Below, piece after piece: positions 9,889-19,216 of a stretch of DNA of 64,000 nt (within the stretch, counting starts at the first letter, position 1; every line of letters starts with the position of its first letter). Where the stretch lies: the NCBI GenBank assembly GCA_933822405.4, contig CAKOGP040000779.1:448291-512290 (forward strand), read 5' to 3'. The position numbers and the translations under genes are program-made. Under the pieces are notes generated by a model. The model did no database searches. It saw nothing but the letters and a program-made list of their open reading frames with translations, and was not told the origin of the DNA. The DNA is from Cylindrotheca closterium. Its lineage: Eukaryota > Bacillariophyta > Bacillariophyceae > Bacillariales > Bacillariaceae.

Positions 9889-10511
9889 CAGGCAGTGTTG
9901 CTATGAATACAGTCAAGTTGTGAAGAGTGGAAGCTAAAAGAATAATGGATTGATACTGATACTCGTACTTTGACCACCACTATGCCAAGAATGCAAACTA
10001 AAATAACACGTTGGAAATATCATTTTTGAAGACCAGTTCAGTTGTCCTGCACGCTCAAAAAGTTGGCCTAAGGGTTTTCTCGTTTATTGCTTTCAGAATG
10101 AGCTACTTAAGCATTAGTGATTGAAAGTGTGGCACTCGCTTATGTAACAGGTCCAAGATCAAGACCAATGTGATCGTGGAGTTCACTTTCTACCAGTAAT
10201 TCCACTGCCAAAAATTTCGAAACAAGAAAGCGCGTCAGTTGAACTGCAAATCCTCGATTATTGTTTCTCATTACAACAGTATGTAACGTATTTTCAATTT
10301 ACTATCCACTGCTCAAATAATTGCTATGCTATTGAACCATTGTCCGTGATGGCAGACGATCACATCATTCCCATTGCATTACCTAGATTCCTATGAGTCT
10401 GGCCAGACGACTACTCCTCCCATTCGTCCTGATCAATATGTTACCTCATGATAATTGAACCTTAGTAGACTTTATCAACTGTTGGATTGTCTAATAGTTA
10501 GTCCAAGCCTA
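9889..10511. other. Intergenic, nothing recognised
   Basis: AT-rich sequence between two tandem paralogues, holding the promoter of the gene ending at 8260 and the 3' end of the next. No repeat, ORF or RNA gene is apparent. Confidence 0.4.
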
Positions 10512-12536
10512 CTACGTTATGCCATCAGCAGTCCGCGGATTCCACTGGAAAATAATTTTCTTCTTGGCCTTGCCAATCAGTGATGCCGATTTGCTTCTAC
10601 CAACTGGGGAAGTAGGCTTGAAGTCGGCAGCACTGCCACCGGCGCCAGAGTTGTCAACGCTGCGAGTACGGAGGGCTTTGGGCCGTTTGCTGTTGCTGCC
10701 TCTTGAGCTTGTCAAATCCAATCTATCCAGTCTATCCTGTCTTGGTATGGCACTGTCAGAACCAGCCCTACGATTGGCTGATTTGGGAGACATCATCGAT
10801 TGAGCAGTCATACCCATACTCTTGATCCTCCCAGGCATGCTCGTGCGCTTTCTTGTTTGTGAAGCAAGACCATCTGAAAAATCGTTGCTCAACGACGGCT
10901 TTGGCGCAGTTCTACGCTTTGGCTGAGGAGAGACAAAACCACCAGAATGGTTGCTTCCACCGAGGGAGTCTTGTGCAGGCAGACTCGTTCTTCGTCTAGG
11001 TGCCTTGTTTGTTCGCTTCCCTTCTTGACGAGGAGAGACAAAGCCGGCATGAAGACCATTGCCAAACTGATCTGGTGAAGGCAGACTTGTCCTTTTCCTT
11101 GGTGCCTTGCTCTTTCGTTTTCCTTGAGGAGAGACAAAGCCCTCGGGAAGAGCGTGATTAGACAGACTCGTTCTTCTTCTTGGTGCCTTTGTTTGCTTGC
11201 CTTGATGAGGAGAGACAAACCCGTCGGGAAGATTGATGTGCAACGGCACTGATGCGGAAAGATTGGACTTTCTACTTGGTGCCTTGTTTGTTTGCTTTTC
11301 TTGACGAGGAGAAACAAAGCCATTAGAATGGTTGCTTCCGCAAAGCGGGTCTGGCATAGGTAGACTCGTTCTTCGTTTTGGTGCCTTTGTTCGCTTTCCT
11401 GCTTGACGAGGAGAGACAAACCCTTCAGAATGAGCACTTCCACGACCAAGCGGCTCTGGTGCAGCCAGACTCGCAGTTTTTTTTGGCGCCCTATGAGGAG
11501 AGACAAAGCCATCTGGAAACACCTTTCCATAAGCAACAGACTTCTTCCTTTCTCGGCAGGGCTTAAGATGGGCGTCATCGGTTTGCTTCTCTCTATCGCT
11601 GGAATGCAGCCGAATGTCATAGAATGGAACAAGCTGGTCATCCAAATGTACTTTTATGATGGTAGCATTTTCGCTGTCTCCATCACTGCTAACATAGATG
11701 ACCTTTTCGTTCTCTGCGTATGTCTTCTTTGGGACAGAGCCATCAGAATGATCAGCGCAACCAAAAGCAATACTGCTTCGGCGTCGAGGCGCGCCTGTTT
11801 TCTTCGTCCACTGATCGGGTGCGCTACTGCGTCTTTCCGGTTTGTTTGCACTCTCGATCGGCTGTGGCCTCTTTCTCTCGCGACAAGGCATGAGATGTGC
11901 GTCATCTGTTTGCTTCTCCCTGCCGCTTGAATGCAGCCGAATGTCATAAAATGGAACAAGCTCGGCGTCCAAATAGACCTTGACAACTGTAGCATTTTCA
12001 CTCTCTCCGTTACTACTGACATATACCACCTTGTCATTCTCAGCGAACGTCTTTTGGGGCTTCACATCTGTGTCCACATTGCTTTGTTGTTGTGTTGGTG
12101 TCTCAGGTGTACATTCCTTGATGTCATTTGACACTCTTTTTTCTGAGTGGCTCTTTGGCGGAGCAGCTAGGTGTGTGCCATCGGTTTGCTTCTCCCTACC
12201 ACTTAAATTCAGCTGAATATCATAGTATGGAACAAGCTGGTCATCCAAATGGACCTTTAGAATTGTCGCAATCTCAGTTTCCCTGTTGCTGCTGATATAG
12301 AGCACTTCGTCATTCTTTGAGTATTTCTTCTGGGCCACCGCGCTAGTATCATCAAATTCTTCAGACTCTTCCTTCTCCATTGATACATTGCCAGAGCTTC
12401 CAGACGAACAGTCGTCACCTGATACGAAGGATGCTTCTGCAGAATAAGAATAATCATCGCCTCGTCCTCGTTCATCAGACTTTGAAACATCTGCCTTCTC
12501 ATCCGCAACAACAGAATCTTGATAAAGGTTCTTCAT
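10512..12536 (-). CDS. Barrel-domain cluster protein 2 (three domains, seven FVSP repeats)
   Basis: A 674-aa frame counted from the first ATG, at 12536 (MKNLYQDSVV); the frame is open 7 codons further but without an ATG. Domains lie at about 68-121, 161-214 and 270-324, all with LVP[FY]YDI-type cores and KQTD. From about 345 to 590 there are seven units of roughly 30 residues, each with G-F-V-S-P followed by a basic segment such as K-A-P-R-R-R-T-S-L-P. The RRRTSL motifs are classic basophilic-kinase sites and FVSP a proline-directed site. The C-terminus (SKRPKALRTRSVDNSG) matches protein 1 and is extended by 35 residues. Likely soluble, disordered and nuclear or cytosolic. Function unknown. 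Confidence 0.75.
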   Translation of the reverse strand: MKNLYQDSVVADEKADVSKSDERGRGDDYSYSAEASFVSGDDCSSGSSGNVSMEKEESEEFDDTSAVAQKKYSKNDEVLYISSNRETEIATILKVHLDDQLVPYYDIQLNLSGREKQTDGTHLAAPPKSHSEKRVSNDIKECTPETPTQQQSNVDTDVKPQKTFAENDKVVYVSSNGESENATVVKVYLDAELVPFYDIRLHSSGREKQTDDAHLMPCRERKRPQPIESANKPERRSSAPDQWTKKTGAPRRRSSIAFGCADHSDGSVPKKTYAENEKVIYVSSDGDSENATIIKVHLDDQLVPFYDIRLHSSDREKQTDDAHLKPCRERKKSVAYGKVFPDGFVSPHRAPKKTASLAAPEPLGRGSAHSEGFVSPRQAGKRTKAPKRRTSLPMPDPLCGSNHSNGFVSPRQEKQTNKAPSRKSNLSASVPLHINLPDGFVSPHQGKQTKAPRRRTSLSNHALPEGFVSPQGKRKSKAPRKRTSLPSPDQFGNGLHAGFVSPRQEGKRTNKAPRRRTSLPAQDSLGGSNHSGGFVSPQPKRRTAPKPSLSNDFSDGLASQTRKRTSMPGRIKSMGMTAQSMMSPKSANRRAGSDSAIPRQDRLDRLDLTSSRGSNSKRPKALRTRSVDNSGAGGSAADFKPTSPVGRSKSASLIGKAKKKIIFQWNPRTADGIT

Positions 12537-13245
12537 CTTTTTCAATTGATATCTCACTGCTAGCGTTAAGAGAGTGATACCCCCACACCGTAGCTATCGA
12601 AAATGAAATCGAAAACAGTTTCGATGTGTTGCCAGATAGTTTTGAGGACCTGGTTTGGCCTGCACGCTCCCACAAAAAAATAACCCGGTGAGAGCTATTT
12701 TCCGATTAGCAATTGTCGAGTCCATTCTTCGAACATTTATAAAATTTTGTATCTGGCGGAACGGGGTCATATAAAATGTCTCACAATCAATATATGTGCT
12801 GTACCTTCTGCACATCACGGTTAGATGACTGTAAAATTACGAAGCAAACACAAGTTGAAGTTCGACTCTAGAGTACCGGGTACCTATAGTCCCACTTGCA
12901 GGAATCATCACCAACAGTACCGTCCAGGTACCTGGTACGAGTACCGGTACAAGTAAATTAAATTCCCTGGTACTGGTACGTGTCAATGTTACCCATCACT
13001 AACCTTGGGTACAGCACCAGGTAATGATGTACAGCAGTGGATATGAGTCAAAATTGAAAATTCCATCCTACCAGTATCTGGTACAGTAAACTGTTTTGCA
13101 ATTATCACTGAATAATGATTGTACCTTTTCTATAGTATACATGATAATAGTTTCATGGCAGTATAAATATTAAAATAATAATCTGCTATATTCTACAAGC
13201 AGCACTCCCTTAGTTTGTTCTTCACATTCCATTGATTTTGTCCGT
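12537..13245. other. Intergenic, rich in GTAC words
   Basis: Around 12870-13090 the sequence is packed with words such as GGTACC, CCTGGTAC, ACCGGTAC and GTACTGGTAC. The same words recur between other genes in the window. The rest is AT-rich. No gene or RNA recognised. Confidence 0.5.
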
Positions 13246-15336
13246 TTAGGATGACATTCGCTTCTTTAACAATTTGGCCGAGTGACCATAGGATTGGGAA
13301 CGTGGAGCAGCAGGACTTCGAACCGATTTGGGCCTTTTGGGAGACAGATCGGACTTGTTGCGATGTGTGGTGGAACAAGTAGGTCTCTTGGGCGACATAT
13401 TATTCATGCTAAGATTGGCATTCCGAACGGGTGATATGGGAGCACTGTGGTGCCGCATCGATACCGGCCTTTTGGGAGGAATGGGTGACGTTGATCGCAC
13501 CGAAGTGGTTGGACGTCCACCACCAGTGGAGGACCGTGTCGTAGCAGGGCGAGGTGGAATGTTGCTGCTGTCTGTCGAATCCCGGCGTCGACAGGATGCT
13601 GGACGGGTTGGCGAATTGCCTGTGATGGTTGTTCTGGATGCCCTTGTTGATCCAGGGCGAGATGGTGGTATATAGCTGTCGGTAGAATCCCTTCGTCGGC
13701 ACGATGCTGGACGTGTGGGCGAGGTACCTGTGTTGGCACTGGTGCGTCGACGTGTTGGTGAGACATTATCCGTGTTAATACTGTTGGTGCGTCGACCGCG
13801 TGGTGTCGGTGATGGTCCATTGTTGCAACTCCGTCGAGAAGAGATAGGAGTTCGGGAGGGGGACACATTGTTGCTGCTGCGAAGTGCTGGTTGCCTGCTG
13901 CTGTTGTTGGGCGACATATTGTTACTGCCGCGACGAGGCGAAAACATGCTGTTTTTGGATACTCTCGCTCGGTTTTGATGCGGTGATTGTGAATAGTTGT
14001 TTCGTTGTTTCATACTGCTGGGCGTGGATGCGCCGATGGAATGACGATGTCCTCTGCTAGAAATGTTATTGTCTGCTAGGTTGCCAATCGAACGACCACG
14101 AGACCTTGTCGAGTTGTTGTTCTCTGCTGCAGCAGATCGATATGAATTGCCAATCGATCTTCTATGCGGTGAGGAATGATGTGAAATCTCCTCGTAGTAC
14201 TCATTGTCGTCCATACCGTCCCAAGTTTGGGATCGCATGGACAAGTCAACTTGTTCTGGTGGTTGTACGACTTGTTCTTCCTCATCATCATCAAAGGTGA
14301 AGGCAATGGCATCAGGAATGGGACCACTATCTTGGTGATTTGCTGCTGGCACTTCAGACAGATGGGCGTCATCAGTCTGCTTCTCTTTACGACTACTTAC
14401 CAACAGAATGTCGTAAAAGGGCACAAGATAGTCGTCCAAATGAATCTTTAGGATAGTCGCAACTTCCTGAGTTCCGTTGCTGCTGGTGTAGATCACCGAT
14501 TCATGTTCCTCAAATCTACCCTTTGCTGCCAATGGACCCGACGATGTGATGTTGTTGTTGTTTAAATCCTCAGAATAATGAGACACGACGCTGACACTTC
14601 GGCTTCTGGTAGTATTGTCACCATTGATGTTGTTGGATGCCGCAGTATGTGTGCTACTTCTGTTTTGTTTCCTTGGTGCTGCTCTTGGTGGTGCTATGTT
14701 TTTGTTGTTATTCGAGTTTGTTGCTTCCCCTTGTCTGGCATCCTTGACAGCCTTGACCATTTCAATTTTTTCTAGGAAATTAGAAGGTGATATGCCAAAG
14801 GAAACGAGCTCGGCTTTCAATTCTTTCAGGGACATTTCAGAAGCTGGTTTCTTTCCATTATTATCGTCATTCGCAACACTGTCCATCATGCTTTCATCCA
14901 AGGAGGTTCCGGAGAGAAAGGGAAGGACAGGTAGACGTGAGGAGGATCCATAATAGCCCTCAAATAAAACCTCTTCAACACTGGAATCCTCATCCAGGTT
15001 GTCCCAATTAACATCATCGTTGGAATGCATGCTTCCGCTCATGTCAATCCGCGTGTTGGATTGTCTCCTAGCTGCTTGTGGTTGCTGTCGTACTGGTTTG
15101 TTTGCTTGACTGCTGCAAGACTCGGACCAATCCCCATCATCCACTTCCGTTGGACTTGACCGAGGCGTTTCACTCAGGTCGTCTGACACGGACAGGGATT
15201 CCCAAATTTCATTTTTTCGACTCGGTGGAAGCTTTTTCTTAGGGCTCTTGTTTTTCTTGGGGCTCTTTTTGGTCTTGGGTTTGCTAGTCGTCTTGGATTT
15301 CTTGATTTTGGTTTTAGTGTCTTTAGATTCCACCAT
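13246..15336 (-). CDS. Barrel-domain cluster protein 3 (SAP-like motif plus one domain)
   Basis: A 696-aa frame from the ATG at 15336 (MVESKDTKTK); the open frame upstream lacks an ATG. The N-terminus is strongly Lys/Ser rich (KTTSKPKTKKSPKKNKSPKK). A helical SAP-like motif lies at about 163-205: M-S-L-K-E-L-K-A-E-L, then F-L-E-K-I-E-M-V-K-A-V. One barrel-like domain lies at about 272-326 (V-I-Y-T-S-S, LVPFYDILL, KQTDDAHL). From about 390 on the protein is low-complexity Arg/Ser/Asn/Pro with repeated S-P-T-R-R, R-P-A-S-C-R-R-R-D-S and S-P-K-R-P units. SAP motifs bind DNA in known proteins, so a chromatin role is a fair guess only. Confidence 0.75.
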   Translation of the reverse strand: MVESKDTKTKIKKSKTTSKPKTKKSPKKNKSPKKKLPPSRKNEIWESLSVSDDLSETPRSSPTEVDDGDWSESCSSQANKPVRQQPQAARRQSNTRIDMSGSMHSNDDVNWDNLDEDSSVEEVLFEGYYGSSSRLPVLPFLSGTSLDESMMDSVANDDNNGKKPASEMSLKELKAELVSFGISPSNFLEKIEMVKAVKDARQGEATNSNNNKNIAPPRAAPRKQNRSSTHTAASNNINGDNTTRSRSVSVVSHYSEDLNNNNITSSGPLAAKGRFEEHESVIYTSSNGTQEVATILKIHLDDYLVPFYDILLVSSRKEKQTDDAHLSEVPAANHQDSGPIPDAIAFTFDDDEEEQVVQPPEQVDLSMRSQTWDGMDDNEYYEEISHHSSPHRRSIGNSYRSAAAENNNSTRSRGRSIGNLADNNISSRGHRHSIGASTPSSMKQRNNYSQSPHQNRARVSKNSMFSPRRGSNNMSPNNSSRQPALRSSNNVSPSRTPISSRRSCNNGPSPTPRGRRTNSINTDNVSPTRRRTSANTGTSPTRPASCRRRDSTDSYIPPSRPGSTRASRTTITGNSPTRPASCRRRDSTDSSNIPPRPATTRSSTGGGRPTTSVRSTSPIPPKRPVSMRHHSAPISPVRNANLSMNNMSPKRPTCSTTHRNKSDLSPKRPKSVRSPAAPRSQSYGHSAKLLKKRMSS

Positions 15337-15997
15337 CTTGATCTCTTCTATTTTTGACAACAAACTGACGAAAGATGAAATTGTTGACTCTCCGACTACT
15401 GTATTATTTTCACTTTCGAGCAGACGAGATGGGAACGAGTATTTGAAAAAGTGACATTTTTGGTTTCCAATTTTATCAAAGGCACGTTGTCAATTAGCCC
15501 CCTTTCACCTTCTTCAAGACTACCCCGTCGAAAATCAATTAAGGTTATGCGAAGGACGACTCGAAACATTTAACTGGTGACTCGAAACAGTTATAAATAG
15601 AAATCAATCCTGGCTATGCACGCGCTGGGGAAAATTCCGAACACTAAAACGAACAGCTCGAACACCTTCCTGTCCAGGGTTTTTGTTCGCCAACCGGTGA
15701 AATACAATACATGTGTCAACAGAAATAAGACCGATGTCACAGGGACAGATGTCGCTGTATGGAAATACAGTAGGTACCAGGAGTAATACAGTACAGTACT
15801 GTAGGTATTATGTTTTATAAGAAAGTATTGAGGTGTATTGTATAGCAATAAATAAAAATGAATGCATGCCTTCTGCACTGGTACACTGTAGTTGATCGGT
15901 CGAATCTATAGGTACAAAGACCAATGCGATCATGACATGGTAGTATTGTGTGCTACCCAACCAACCAACCAACCATGTGTGTATCTGTCTTGTTTTC
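15337..15997. other. Intergenic, promoter region of protein 3 and 3' region of protein 4
   Basis: Contains the direct echo ACTCGAAACATTTAACTGGTG / ACTCGAAACAGTTATAAAT near 15560, a run of CAACC units at 15958-15975, and GTAC-type words at 15770-15810. No gene is supported. Confidence 0.4.
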
Positions 15998-18790
15998 TTA
16001 CAAACAACGATAGACCTTGCGCAAGCTTCCTGGAGACTGGGCACTGGATAACTTTTGTCGCATGGAAACGGGGCTCTTGTGGATATTGGGGGCACCGGGA
16101 GCCTGCTTTTTGAGTCGTCGCCGCACAGAGACCGGACTGGCATCCACACGACGACCGCGAGCAGCCGTCGCTACGTCCATGCTTTTGCTGCGCCTTGCAG
16201 TAGCTGCGTCGACACTTTGGCTGCGCATTGTTCGTCTAGTGTTGTTGATGGTGGTGGACTTGATAGCGGACAAATGATTGTCATCTGTCTGCTTTTCCTT
16301 TCCACACTTACTCAGTTTAATGTCATAGAATGGAACCAAAAGATCGTCCAGATAAACCTTGACAATGACAGCTTCTTCCTTTTCTCCATTGGTGCTTGTG
16401 TACAAGACGGTTTGTTTCTCCTTGTACGGTTGCTTCTTCTGCTTCTGCTTCTGCATCTGCTGTTGCTGTTGTCTTTGGTTTTTCCCCTTGACTCCTCCTC
16501 GAAGATCGTCCCAGGAAAAGTTGGCTTTGGGGGCAGCAATGACGTCGGCAAATATCTCACGTGGGATGTCCACGTCGATAGTAGGATTGGATCGGGACTT
16601 TCGCATGTCCGCTCTTCTATTCTTTCTCATTCCTTTCTTCTTTCTTCCACCACTGTCTTTGGATCTCTTGGACGACCCGTCTTCTTCGCTGCTGTGCAGA
16701 TGAATGCCAAGTGTGGGGTTGGAGGCAGATCTTCTCAAAGACATGCTTCTCTTGTTCTTTTTCGATAACCCGCCACCGTCAGCCAAAATCGCATCAATGT
16801 CCAGTTTGCTGCCAGAACTAGACTTTCTCAGACCTTTCTTTCTTCCTGCACTCTCCTTTGATCTTTTGGACGAGCCATCGTCGTTGCCATCTACATCATA
16901 AACGCCAAGTGTAGGATTGGAGCTGGATCGTCTCAACGACATGCTTCTCTTTTTCTTTTTCTTCTTTTTGGTTCCTATTTCATCACCACCAAGACCAAAC
17001 GAGTCATTGGCCTTGGAGGGGGAGGTTACAAAGGCGCCGGGAAGTGGTGGCTCAACATCGAGTAAAGGGTTTGAGTTGGATTTTTTCAAGCCTTTTTTTC
17101 TTCGCCTTCCGGGGGTTTGAGTCAGATCCCAAGAAGCATTTCCATTGAATTTGGGCGCAGCAGCAGCAGCAATATCATCGTCATCATAATCAATGAAGTC
17201 ATCAATAGCATTATTGGATTTGGCCTTTCGTAAGCCCCGCTTTCGTCGGCTGCTCTTGGATTCTTTTGAGCTCTTGGAACTCTCATCGCCGACCATCATA
17301 TTCCACCACGAATGGATGTTTTTCTTTTGGAGTCTCGGTTGCAAGTTGTCGACGTCAAGAGGACTGTCATTCGACTTGGATCTGCCCTTAAGCTTGCTTC
17401 GGTTGCGCGTCTTGGGTGTTTCTTCCAAGGCACTGTTGGCCTTGTTGGATTTTGAGGTTATAAAGGCGCCTGAAAGTGGCAGCGCATCAATATCAAGTAA
17501 AGGGTTGGAGTTGGACTTTTTCAAACCCTTCCTTCTTCGTCTCCCTGGTGTCTGAGTCAGATCCCAAGTATCATTGGCACTAGATTTGGACAATTTGAGA
17601 CGTGCGGCCAAAATATTATCATCATCACCAAGTGCGTTACTCGATCGGGCCTTTCGCATTCCCTTCTTTCGTCGGCTGCTCTTTGATTCCTTGGAGCTCT
17701 TGGAGGTCTCCTCTGTGCTGCTAAGGTTCCACCAGGAACTACTTGTCTTAACGGGCGAAGAATCACCAACATCAAATGTACCAGCCGACTTGGATCGAAC
17801 CTTTTTCAAACCCTTCTTTCTTTGTCTCGGCGTCTTTGGTTCCTTTTCATCGCTAATTTCAAGATCCATCACAACCATGAGGTTATTCAAGTGGGCCCGA
17901 ATAGGTGAGGCGGATATGCTACGGGGGGAAGGTTCCGTGGAACGACCTCTGGTGCGAGAAGCACGGGGGGTGCTCGGAGCACCATCGACGGTCCTGTTTT
18001 GTGCTGGCTTGGGTGGTTTCTGTGTGCGGTTCGTAGTGGTACAATTTGCACTGGAACGAGCATCTTTCAATGCTGCAATCATCTCGGATTTTTCGATGAA
18101 ATTCATATTTTTGGCATCGAGACCCTTCAATTCGGCTAGGATTTCCTTTGCTGACATGGTGGACGCATCGGGAAGAGTTCCACTTCTCTCTGGAAAAGAA
18201 GAAGCACTTGGTGTAACTGGAAGAGGCATGTCAGCGCAGATACTCATACCCGTCAGGTCGTCTTTGCCGCCCATGGGCGGTGCATGTGGTAGATCTTGCA
18301 AAGCAGCTGATGACGTGTTGACCTGTGGGGGGTCATTTGGAAGAACTGGCGATACATCAGCCTCTTCAAGCCTTCGTTCGACACTATACCTACGCTCATC
18401 ACTTTTTTTGCGTGATTCTTTTCGTTTTTTGCCAGGTCCCTTCTTCGTCTTTCGATTCTCTTTATCTTTTGTCTCAGGAATCAGTGTTCCAATGCTCGAT
18501 TGAAATGCTCTGAGGTCGGCGGTGATATCATGATGTGCAGCTTCATAGTGATTAAGGAACTTTTTCACAATATCCACTGATCCATCATCTTCTTTGCCCT
18601 CTGAGAAATCATCAGGAGTGACTAAGGAATCAAATTTGCTGAAGCTGCTCATCAGGTCTTCCCTCGAGACTGTCTCAGCTTTTTCTTGATCTTTCATCAC
18701 TTCGAATTCCACTTCAGCTATGTCCGCAACATTGAAATTCAATGACGCTAGGTCTAATGAGGCTATTGAATCATGCAAGCTGGTAGTCAT
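15998..18790 (-). CDS. Barrel-domain cluster protein 4 (930 aa, basic KKGLRK repeats)
   Basis: Single exon starting MTTSLHDSIASLDLASL. The N-terminal 115 residues are acidic and helical and are conserved in protein 5. A SAP-like motif lies at about 208-245 (M-S-A-K-E-I-L-A-E-L ... F-I-E-K-S-E-M-I-A-A-L). Residues about 300-770 form imperfect repeats: S-S-W-W-N-L / S-K-S-S-K-E-S-K-S-S-R-R-K, W-D-L-T-Q-T-P-G-R-R-R and K-K-G-L-K-K-S-N-S-N-P-L-L-D, with long Lys runs. One barrel-like domain sits at about 787-840, after a Gln/Lys tract. The end reads SPGSLRKVYRCL, near-identical to protein 5. Lys/Ser-rich repeats recall silica-associated proteins, but there is no signal peptide, so a nuclear or cytosolic place is more likely. 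Confidence 0.75.
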   Translation of the reverse strand: MTTSLHDSIASLDLASLNFNVADIAEVEFEVMKDQEKAETVSREDLMSSFSKFDSLVTPDDFSEGKEDDGSVDIVKKFLNHYEAAHHDITADLRAFQSSIGTLIPETKDKENRKTKKGPGKKRKESRKKSDERRYSVERRLEEADVSPVLPNDPPQVNTSSAALQDLPHAPPMGGKDDLTGMSICADMPLPVTPSASSFPERSGTLPDASTMSAKEILAELKGLDAKNMNFIEKSEMIAALKDARSSANCTTTNRTQKPPKPAQNRTVDGAPSTPRASRTRGRSTEPSPRSISASPIRAHLNNLMVVMDLEISDEKEPKTPRQRKKGLKKVRSKSAGTFDVGDSSPVKTSSSWWNLSSTEETSKSSKESKSSRRKKGMRKARSSNALGDDDNILAARLKLSKSSANDTWDLTQTPGRRRRKGLKKSNSNPLLDIDALPLSGAFITSKSNKANSALEETPKTRNRSKLKGRSKSNDSPLDVDNLQPRLQKKNIHSWWNMMVGDESSKSSKESKSSRRKRGLRKAKSNNAIDDFIDYDDDDIAAAAAPKFNGNASWDLTQTPGRRRKKGLKKSNSNPLLDVEPPLPGAFVTSPSKANDSFGLGGDEIGTKKKKKKKRSMSLRRSSSNPTLGVYDVDGNDDGSSKRSKESAGRKKGLRKSSSGSKLDIDAILADGGGLSKKNKRSMSLRRSASNPTLGIHLHSSEEDGSSKRSKDSGGRKKKGMRKNRRADMRKSRSNPTIDVDIPREIFADVIAAPKANFSWDDLRGGVKGKNQRQQQQQMQKQKQKKQPYKEKQTVLYTSTNGEKEEAVIVKVYLDDLLVPFYDIKLSKCGKEKQTDDNHLSAIKSTTINNTRRTMRSQSVDAATARRSKSMDVATAARGRRVDASPVSVRRRLKKQAPGAPNIHKSPVSMRQKLSSAQSPGSLRKVYRCL

Positions 18791-19216
18791 CTTGCAAGTT
18801 GCGGTAGTGGAATTTTTGTGTTGATTCTATGATGAATGTGAGGAAGTGACATCTCGGAGGTCGGAGGCACAGATTCTCTGTTTGTCGATGGGTTCACGTG
18901 TGGAAATGAGTCTCTTGGGATCACTTTACTATGTCTATTTCTTATTAATTATTCTTATCAAACTGATAGATGTTCGTTAAATAGAAACGCCGGGATACAG
19001 ATTGGGCCTAATCTTTGTTTGTAACATTTAGGGTTCATAAACACAAGAGATATCTCTATTTTCCACTTTCGGGTAATCAAACATTTTACCATGACCGCGT
19101 TGATGACCGTGCTGAAATGGAGTGGGTAAGTCGAGTCAGTCAAGATAGGTAATAAAACAAGCTCTACTCGTAGTCTAGAAAAAATCTAGAATATCAACAA
19201 TCATTTGTATATTATG
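18791..19216. other. Intergenic between proteins 4 and 5
   Basis: AT-rich, no open frame of note, no repeat recognised. It holds the promoter of protein 4 (minus strand) just above 18790. Confidence 0.4.

Noticed and set aside
10889..11641. Minus-strand 250-aa frame inside protein 2
   Set aside because: A shifted frame of the same repeat region; the translated repeats lack conserved motifs.
16055..18503. Plus-strand frames of 237 and 309 aa across protein 4
   Set aside because: Antisense shadows of the repetitive coding sequence, Leu/Ser/Phe-rich with no domain.
15998..18790. Silaffin-like protein
   Set aside because: Lys/Ser-rich repeats fit loosely, but there is no signal peptide and the barrel-like domain and SAP-like motif point to the nucleus or cytosol.
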